A stretch of 64,000 nucleotides of DNA from Microbacterium lacticum (GTDB lineage Bacteria > Actinomycetota > Actinomycetes > Actinomycetales > Microbacteriaceae), in the NCBI RefSeq assembly GCF_006716815.1, contig NZ_VFPS01000002.1, positions 310,001 through 374,000 on the forward strand, written 5' to 3'. Below the pieces are notes generated by a model. It did no database searches, was not told where the DNA came from, and saw only the letters and a list, made by a program, of their open reading frames with translations. Within the stretch, counting starts at the first letter, position 1. Every line of letters begins with the position of its first letter. This document shows, in pieces, positions 58,401 through 64,000 of the stretch. The position numbers were made by a program, and so were the translations under genes.

Positions 58401-59211
58401 ACTGGAGAAGAAGACGGGCCAGCGCATCGCGCAGCTCGCCGAAGACCACGAGGGCTCGCGCATCACCTTCCAGGACGTTCAGGTGCAGCCGCGCAGCGTC
58501 ATCACCTCGCCGGAGTGGTCGGGCTCCGAGCACGGCGGCCGTCGCTACACCGCGTTCGCGATCAACGTCGAGCACCTGAAGCCGTGGCACACCCTGACCG
58601 GCCGCCAGCACTTCTACCTCGACCACGACTGGATGAGCGAGCTCGGCGAGAGCCTGCCCGTGTTCCGACCGCCGCTGGACATGCACCGCCTCTTCGACTC
58701 CGAGAAGGTCGGCACGACCAAGCGCATCGCGGGGCCGGGCGCCGCCGGGCAGACCGAGGTGACGGTGCGCTACCTTACTCCCCACTCGAAGTGGTCGATC
58801 CACTCCGAGTACCAGGACAACCTGTTCATGCTGTCGCTGAGCCGCGGCGGCCCCACGATCTGGATGAGCACGCAGGATGCCGCGAAGATCGGCGTCCGCG
58901 ACAACGAGTGGATCGAGTCGTACAACCGCAACGGCGTCGTCGTCGCCCGCGCGATCGTCTCGCACCGCATGCCCGAGGGAACGGTGTACATGTACCACGC
59001 GAAGGACCGCACGGTAGATGTGCCGATCGCCGAGACCAGCGGCCTGCGCGGCGGCATCCACAACTCGCTCACCCGCATCCTGCTGAAACCGAGCCATCTG
59101 ATCGGCGGCTACGCGCAGCTCGCATGGGCGTTCAACTACCTGGGTCCGACCGGCAACCAGCGCGACGAGATCACGCAGATCCGCCGCCGCAGCCAGGAGG
59201 TGGAGTACTGA
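55468..59211 (+). CDS. narG: Respiratory nitrate reductase alpha subunit
   Basis: 1247 residues from ATG 55468, the usual NarG length. FS0 cluster region '[20 protein letters not shown]' (HxxxCxxxC) with '[13 protein letters not shown]', then '[20 protein letters not shown]', '[20 protein letters not shown]', '[12 protein letters not shown]' and the C-terminal MGD-binding domain ('[20 protein letters not shown]', '[12 protein letters not shown]'). It reduces nitrate to nitrite with Mo-bis-MGD on the inner face of the membrane. It needs the Moco genes at 42548-53344. The stop overlaps narH (TGATG). Confidence 0.98.
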   Translation: [1247 protein letters not shown]

Positions 59212-60905
59212 TGAAGGTCATGGCTCAGATGTCGATGATCATGAATCTCGACAAATGCATCGGATGCCACACGTGCTCGGTCACGTGCAAGCAGGCGTGG
59301 ACCAACCGCACCGGCGTCGAGTACGTCTGGTTCAACAACGTCGAGACGCGCCCCGGCGTGGGCTACCCCCGCACGTACGAGGACCAGGAGAAGTGGGGCG
59401 GCGGCTGGGTGCGCACCAAGCGCGGCCGCCTGAAGCTGCGCAGCGGTGGCCGGCTGTCGAAGCTCGCGCGCATCTTCTCGAACCCGAAGCTGCCCGAGAT
59501 CCACGACTACTACGAGCCGTGGACCTACGACTACGACATGCTGCTCAACGCCCCGAAGGGGCAACAGACGCCCGTCGCTCGGCCGAAGAGCCTGCTCACC
59601 GGCGAGGACATGAAGATCTCGTGGTCGGCCAACTGGGACGACGACCTCGGCGGTTCGCTCGAGACGATGCAGGACGACCCGATCCTCAAGAAGATGAGCG
59701 AAGAGGTGAAGGCCGAGTTCGAGAAGGCCTTCATGTTCTACCTGCCGCGCATCTGCGAGCACTGCCTGAACCCCTCGTGCGTCGCCTCGTGCCCGTCGGG
59801 CGCGATGTACAAGCGCGCCGAGGACGGCATCGTGCTCGTCGATCAGGACCAGTGCCGCGGCTGGCGCATGTGCGTGTCGGGATGCCCGTACAAGAAGGTC
59901 TACTTCAACCACCGCACCGGCAAGGCCGAGAAGTGCACGATGTGCTACCCGCGCATCGAGGTGGGCCTGCCCACCGTGTGCTCGGAGACCTGCGTCGGGC
60001 GGCTGCGCTATCTCGGCATCGTGTTGTACGACGCCGACCGGGTGGCGCAGGCGGCGGCCGTCGAGGACGACAAGGCGCTGCTGCGGGCGCAGCGCGACAT
60101 CATCCTCGACCCGTTCGACCCCGCCGTCATCGAGGCGGCACGCGCGGGCGACATCCCCGAGGACTGGATCGAGGCCGCACAGCGCAGCCCGATCTGGAAG
60201 CTCATGCAGTACCAGGTCGCCCTGCCGCTGCACCCCGAATACCGCACCATGCCGATGGTCTGGTACATCCCGCCGCTCTCCCCCGTCGTCGACGTCGTGA
60301 CCGGCTCGGGCAACGACGGCGAGGACGCGCGGACCCTGTTCGCCGCCATCGACAAGCTGCGGATCCCGATCGGCTACCTCGCCGAGCTCTTCACGGCGGG
60401 CGACATCGCCCCCGTCGACCTTGCCCTGCGCCGCCTCGCCGCGATGCGCTCGTACATGCGCGGCGTGAACCTCGACGACGAGCGCGACGAGCGCATCGCA
60501 CGGGCGGTCGGCATGAGCGGCACCGAGGTCGAGGAGATGTACCGGCTGCTCGCGATCGCGAAGTACGAGGAGCGCTACGTCATCCCCTCGGCGCACACGG
60601 AGCAGGCTCACGCCCTCGAGGAGATGGCGTGCTCGCTCGACTTCGACGGGGGCCCCGGCATGGGCGGCGCCGGTCCGTTCGGCTCCTCGAGCGGTCCGAG
60701 CGTGCCCGTCGCGGTGGAGAACTTCCACATCCTCGCCGACCGGCAGACCGCCGACCGACCGTCGTCGCCCGGGCGCGTCAACCTGCTCAACTGGGACGGC
60801 AACGGCAACGCCGACGGGCTCTTCCCGCCGACCTCGATGACGGCGGTGCGCGAGACCGGCAAGGGCAAGGACAAGAACCAGGGCGCGGGTGAGGGCGGCC
60901 CATGA
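59211..60905 (+). CDS. narH: Respiratory nitrate reductase beta subunit
   Basis: 564 residues from ATG 59211. Four Cys groups for iron-sulfur clusters: 'DKCIGCHTCSVTCKQAW', 'CEHCLNPSCVASCPSGAMYK', 'DQCRGWRMCVSGCPYKKVYF' (Trp in place of one Cys, giving the 3Fe-4S cluster), 'KCTMCYPRIEVGLPTVCSET'. It passes electrons from NarI to NarG. A long C-terminal tail is Gly/Asn/Lys-rich ('NWDGNGNADG'). The stop overlaps narJ as ATGA. Confidence 0.98.
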   Translation: MKVMAQMSMIMNLDKCIGCHTCSVTCKQAWTNRTGVEYVWFNNVETRPGVGYPRTYEDQEKWGGGWVRTKRGRLKLRSGGRLSKLARIFSNPKLPEIHDYYEPWTYDYDMLLNAPKGQQTPVARPKSLLTGEDMKISWSANWDDDLGGSLETMQDDPILKKMSEEVKAEFEKAFMFYLPRICEHCLNPSCVASCPSGAMYKRAEDGIVLVDQDQCRGWRMCVSGCPYKKVYFNHRTGKAEKCTMCYPRIEVGLPTVCSETCVGRLRYLGIVLYDADRVAQAAAVEDDKALLRAQRDIILDPFDPAVIEAARAGDIPEDWIEAAQRSPIWKLMQYQVALPLHPEYRTMPMVWYIPPLSPVVDVVTGSGNDGEDARTLFAAIDKLRIPIGYLAELFTAGDIAPVDLALRRLAAMRSYMRGVNLDDERDERIARAVGMSGTEVEEMYRLLAIAKYEERYVIPSAHTEQAHALEEMACSLDFDGGPGMGGAGPFGSSSGPSVPVAVENFHILADRQTADRPSSPGRVNLLNWDGNGNADGLFPPTSMTAVRETGKGKDKNQGAGEGGP

Positions 60906-61618
60906 GCTCCGTCCTGCCCCGCGTCACCCCGCGCCGCGCCCTGCCCCCCGAGGTGCCCGCCCTGCGGCTGTCGGCCGTCGACCGCGCCGCCACCCACATG
61001 CTCGCGTCGCTCCTGCTCGACTACCCCGATGCCGCGTGGTTCGGGCGCCTGCCCGCCCTGCGTCCGCACATCGACGCGCTTCCGTCCGCGATCTCGGAAC
61101 CCCTGACATCCTTCGTCGATCAGGCCGAAGCGGCCGGCGAGGCGGAATGGCAGCGGCGCTACGTGGTCACATTCGACCTCAAGCGCAAGTGCAGCCTGTA
61201 CCTGAGCTACTACGCGACCGGCGACACGCGCCGCCGCGGCGTCGCGCTGGTCACGTTCCTCGAGGCGTACCGCGCCGCGGGGTGGGAGTTCGACGCGGAC
61301 GACCTGCCCGACTTCCTGCCGGCGGTGCTGGAGTTCTCGGCCCGCGCCGACGCCGCGACCGCCGATGCTCAGATCGCCGGCGCGCTGCTCGCCTCGCACC
61401 GCGAGGGCATCGAGGTACTGCGCGCCGCGCTCGAGGGCATGTCGAGCCCGTGGGCGCTCGTCGTGCGCACCGTCACGCAGTCGCTTCCCCCCATCGACGC
61501 CGCGACCCGCGAGCGCTACCTCGACCTCATCAACGAGGGGCCGCCCACCGAGACGGTGGGCCTCAGCTTCCTGGGGCAGCTTCCGCCCTTCCGTCCCGTC
61601 TCGCAGGAGGCACCATGA
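60902..61618 (+). CDS. narJ: Nitrate reductase assembly chaperone
   Basis: 238 residues from ATG 60902. All-helical TorD/NarJ family: 'ATHMLASLLLDYPDAAWFGR', 'YVVTFDLKRKCSLYLSYYAT' (the NarJ hallmark), 'GVALVTFLEAYRAAGWEF', 'LPDFLPAVLEFSA'. It holds NarG open for Moco insertion before NarI binding. The stop overlaps narI. Confidence 0.96.
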   Translation: MSSVLPRVTPRRALPPEVPALRLSAVDRAATHMLASLLLDYPDAAWFGRLPALRPHIDALPSAISEPLTSFVDQAEAAGEAEWQRRYVVTFDLKRKCSLYLSYYATGDTRRRGVALVTFLEAYRAAGWEFDADDLPDFLPAVLEFSARADAATADAQIAGALLASHREGIEVLRAALEGMSSPWALVVRTVTQSLPPIDAATRERYLDLINEGPPTETVGLSFLGQLPPFRPVSQEAP

Positions 61619-62373
61619 CCACGCTGCAGATGATCCTCTGGGTCGCGATCCCGTACGCCTCGATCGCGGTGTTCGTCGTCGGGCACATCTGGCGCTACCG
61701 CTACGACAAGTTCGGCTGGACCACCCGGTCGAGCCAGACGTACGAGAACCGGCTGCTGCGCTGGGGGTCGCCGATGTTCCACTTCGGCATCCTCATGGTC
61801 ATCGCGGGTCACGTCGTCGGACTGTTCATCCCCCGCGAATGGCTGTACGCGATCGGCATCAACGAGGAGATGTACCACATCGGCGCGACCGTGCTCGGGA
61901 CGTTCGCCGCCGTGCTGACGCTTGCGGGGCTCGCGATCCTGATCTACCGCCGGCGTACCGTCGGCCCCGTGTTCCTCGCGACGACCACGATGGACAAGGT
62001 CATGTACGTCTTCCTCGGGGCGACGCTACTGTTCGGCACCGCCGCGACGGTCGTGTACCAGGTGTTCGGCGGCGGATTCCACTACCGCGAGACGATCTCG
62101 CCGTGGATCCGCAGCATCTTCCTGTTCCAACCGCAGGTCGAGCTGATGGCCGAGGTGCCGCTGCTGTTCCAGCTGCACATCCTGACGGCGTTCGCCCTGT
62201 TCGCGCTGTGGCCGTTCACACGGCTCGTGCACGTCTTCTCCGCGCCGGTGGGCTACCTGTTCCGTCCCTACGTCGTGTACCGCTCGCGGGATGCCGAGCG
62301 CGGCGCGCGCCCCGCCCGCCGCGGCTGGGACCCGGTGAAGGCCCCCGACCCCGAGCGCCTGCACAAGCTCTAG
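61615..62373 (+). CDS. narI: Respiratory nitrate reductase gamma subunit
   Basis: 252 residues from ATG 61615. Five membrane helices with heme b ligands: 'HIWRYRYDKFGWTTRSSQ', 'FHFGILMVIAGHVVGLFIP' (His pair), 'YHIGATVLGTFAAVLTLAG' and 'PLLFQLHILTAFALFALWPF', 'RLVHVFSAP'. It oxidises menaquinol and feeds NarH. Last gene of narGHJI; 3 bp further the P450 gene ends, convergent. Confidence 0.97.
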   Translation: MTTLQMILWVAIPYASIAVFVVGHIWRYRYDKFGWTTRSSQTYENRLLRWGSPMFHFGILMVIAGHVVGLFIPREWLYAIGINEEMYHIGATVLGTFAAVLTLAGLAILIYRRRTVGPVFLATTTMDKVMYVFLGATLLFGTAATVVYQVFGGGFHYRETISPWIRSIFLFQPQVELMAEVPLLFQLHILTAFALFALWPFTRLVHVFSAPVGYLFRPYVVYRSRDAERGARPARRGWDPVKAPDPERLHKL

Positions 62374-62376
62374 GTT

Positions 62377-63444
62377 CTAGACCAGCCGGACGGGCACCGC
62401 GCGGAAGCCGGCGACGGGTGCCTGCTCACGCTCCGGGTCGCCCGCCGGCTCGATGCGGCCCGCCGTGAGCAGCGCCCGCACGAGCACGCGCAGCTCGCCG
62501 GTCGCGAGCAGGCGTCCCGGGCACACGTGCGGGCCGGTGCCGTAGACGAGGTTCGCGGCGGCGTGCGCGGCAGGGTCGAAGGCGTCGGGTTCCACGAAGA
62601 CGGCCGGGTCGCGGTTGGCGGCGCGCCAGTCGAGCACGACGATCTGGCCGGCGTGCACGGGGCAGCCGCCGACCTCGGTCTGTCGCGTGACGCGGCGTCG
62701 GTTGGAGACGAACGGGTCGTCGGCGCGCAGGATCTCGTCGATCGCGGCGTCGAGGTCGGCGTCGGATGCCGCCGCGAGATGATCCTGATGCTCCGGGTGC
62801 ACGGCGAGCCAGTGCACGATGACGCCGGTGCACAGGGCGAGCGAGCCCAGGTCGCCGCCCGTGACGTTGCGCAGTATCGACACGAGCTCGTCGTCGCGCA
62901 GCGCCGAGCCGTCACTGTGCCGCAGCCCCATCAGCCGGGTGGTGACATCGTCGCGCGGATGCTCCCGACGCCGTCGCAGCAGCTCCCGGATGATGGCGTC
63001 GAACCGGTCGGCGATCTCGGCGGTCGCCCGCGGGTGCCCCGTGCGCGATGCGACGCGGTTGTCGGCGACCCACTGCAGCAGCGGCTCCTCCCACTCGGGC
63101 AGCCATCCGAGCCACGCCGACTGGGCGCGCACGGCGAAGCGCGCACCGAGGTCGGCAACGGCGCCGAAGGGCGCATCGGCGGCGTCGAGCCGGGCGACGA
63201 GGTCGGCGGCGATGCGCTCGAGCTCGGGCAGCAGCTGGGCGACGGCGTCGGCATCCATGAACGGGTCGAGCAGGTGGCGCATCTCGGCGTGCGCCGCCCC
63301 GTCGAGCCCGTTGGGCACCTGCAGGTGGCGCGAGACGATGCTCGAGAAGGTCTCCGGGTCGTGCGCGAGGCGGACGACTTCAGCATGGTCGCCGATGACG
63401 AGGCGGCCCTTCTGATCGAGATGCACGCGGTCAGTCGTCGACAT
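62377..63444 (-). CDS. Cytochrome P450 coupled to a nirK-like gene
   Basis: 355 residues from ATG 63444, overlapping the end of the copper protein gene by 14 bp. Heme loop 'LVYGTGPHVCPGRLLA' with the thiolate Cys, K-helix ExxR in 'AIDEILRADDPF', I-helix 'VTGGDLGSLALCTG'. The usual acid-Thr pair of the I-helix is absent (GGDLGS), which is seen in P450s that do not do standard oxygen activation. It is about 40-50 residues shorter than typical bacterial P450s at the N-terminus. Substrate unknown; its place between nar and nirK suggests a link to nitrogen oxides. Confidence 0.88.
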   Translation of the reverse strand: MSTTDRVHLDQKGRLVIGDHAEVVRLAHDPETFSSIVSRHLQVPNGLDGAAHAEMRHLLDPFMDADAVAQLLPELERIAADLVARLDAADAPFGAVADLGARFAVRAQSAWLGWLPEWEEPLLQWVADNRVASRTGHPRATAEIADRFDAIIRELLRRRREHPRDDVTTRLMGLRHSDGSALRDDELVSILRNVTGGDLGSLALCTGVIVHWLAVHPEHQDHLAAASDADLDAAIDEILRADDPFVSNRRRVTRQTEVGGCPVHAGQIVVLDWRAANRDPAVFVEPDAFDPAAHAAANLVYGTGPHVCPGRLLATGELRVLVRALLTAGRIEPAGDPEREQAPVAGFRAVPVRLV

Positions 63445-64000
63445 GGAAGATCCCCTTCGCCCCCTTCTCGGCGTCGCTCATGATGTGCGTGACGAAAGGA
63501 TAGTTCCCCGCCTCGGGGAACGACAGCTCGACGAAGCCGCCCTGCGCGGGCTGCATCGCGAGCGCCTGCGATCCGCCGGCGTCTCCGGGGCGCAGCGTGT
63601 ACGCGCCCTCGAAGTAGACCGTGTCGAACTGGCCGCCGACGATGTGGAACGACGAGGGCGTGTTGGGTCCGGCATCCAGGGTCCAGATGCGCACGCGCTC
63701 GCCCACGGCCGCCGTCAGCGGGCGGTACGCGTACTGGTTCGCGTACCCGTTGAAGGTCACGAGGTCGGGAAGCTGCGTCGCGATGCGGTCGGCGTCGGCC
63801 GTCTCGCCCTGCGGGCCGAGGTACAGCTCGCCCTGCACGAGCACGTACTCGCGGTCGACGGGGGCGAGGTCGGGAGGGTCGATGATGACGGCGCCGAACA
63901 TGCCGTTCGCGATGTGCATCGACATCGGCATCGTCGAGCAGTGGTACATCCAGATGCCCGCCTGCGTCGCGGTGAAGCGGTAGGTGAGGGTCTCCCCCGG
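63431..64000 (-). CDS. nirK: Copper nitrite reductase-like multicopper protein (partial)
   Basis: The C-terminal 189 codons; the gene continues beyond the right edge. Cupredoxin features: 'GIWMYHCSTMPMSMHIANGM' (type 1 copper Cys, His, Met), 'IDPPDLAPVDREYVLVQGEL', 'FNGYANQYAYRPL', 'TPSSFHIVGGQFDTVY' (likely type 2 copper His) and 'YPFVTHIMSDAEKGAKGIFHV' at the end. This fits a two-domain nitrite reductase that makes NO from nitrite, the product of NarG. Another multicopper oxidase cannot be ruled out without the N-terminal half. Confidence 0.8.
   Translation of the reverse strand, partial: PGETLTYRFTATQAGIWMYHCSTMPMSMHIANGMFGAVIIDPPDLAPVDREYVLVQGELYLGPQGETADADRIATQLPDLVTFNGYANQYAYRPLTAAVGERVRIWTLDAGPNTPSSFHIVGGQFDTVYFEGAYTLRPGDAGGSQALAMQPAQGGFVELSFPEAGNYPFVTHIMSDAEKGAKGIFHVDD

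Noticed and set aside
56353..59097. 914-codon minus-strand frame opposite narG
   Set aside because: Antisense shadow with Arg/His/Val-rich, low-complexity composition and no motif.
57348..59210. Apparent N-terminal extension of NarH inside narG
   Set aside because: It is an open but non-native frame; the NarH start at 59211 fits family length, the TGATG overlap and the 'MKVMAQMSMIMNLDKC' type N-terminus.

Overview
High-GC actinobacterial chromosome, most likely Microbacteriaceae (Microbacterium-like): GC-rich codon use, frequent GTG starts, and cydABDC and narGHJI operons with molybdenum-cofactor genes of actinobacterial type. Family names below come from recognising protein sequence by eye; no database search was run.

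Layout. (1) 1-4283: ordinary chromosomal genes (DUF3054 membrane protein, SDR, TetR remnant, methyltransferase, aldo/keto reductase, shortened FBP protein); several look damaged by small deletions. (2) 4370-33496: a luciferase-like monooxygenase (LLM) gene split by a ~28.1 kb serine-integrase element. The halves meet the element at a 7-bp identical core (5297-5303 and 33395-33401). The displaced host 3' end lies at 33402-33496, while the element supplies its own codons for a similar C-terminus, a stop and a hairpin, so the gene stays open. (3) Inside the element, left to right: a type II restriction-modification pair, a 12-copy short-repeat locus, small genes of unknown function, a replication-relaxation-like gene, two FtsK/TraB-type ATPase genes, a block of small ORFs, an Lsr2-like nucleoid protein and the serine recombinase. 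Eight IS copies sit in it (three of one ISL3, one of a second ISL3, two IS3, two IS481, plus an IS1634 that hosts one of the IS481 copies: nine in all). The replication-relaxation gene and both ATPase genes are interrupted, so the element is probably no longer transferable by itself. (4) 33506-42517: ASCH remnant, esterase-like membrane protein, SufR-like regulator, cytochrome bd oxidase and its CydDC exporter. (5) 42548-53344: molybdate uptake (modABC with a Mop/TOBE regulator) and molybdenum-cofactor synthesis (moaA, moeB, moeA, moaC, mobA, moaD, moaE, moaB/mog). modC is split by a fourth, clean ISL3 copy with an 8-bp target duplication. (6) 53417-64000: a second SufR-like regulator, narK, narGHJI, a cytochrome P450 overlapping a copper nitrite reductase-like gene that runs off the right edge.

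How it fits together: regions 4-6 form a low-oxygen respiration island. Cytochrome bd handles scarce oxygen; NarK/NarGHJI respire nitrate; Mod/Moa/Moe/Mob supply the Mo-bis-MGD cofactor for NarG; NirK would use the nitrite. Two paralogous cysteine-rich HTH regulators flank the two respiratory operons. The IS in modC, upstream of moaA in the same direction, may weaken this system.
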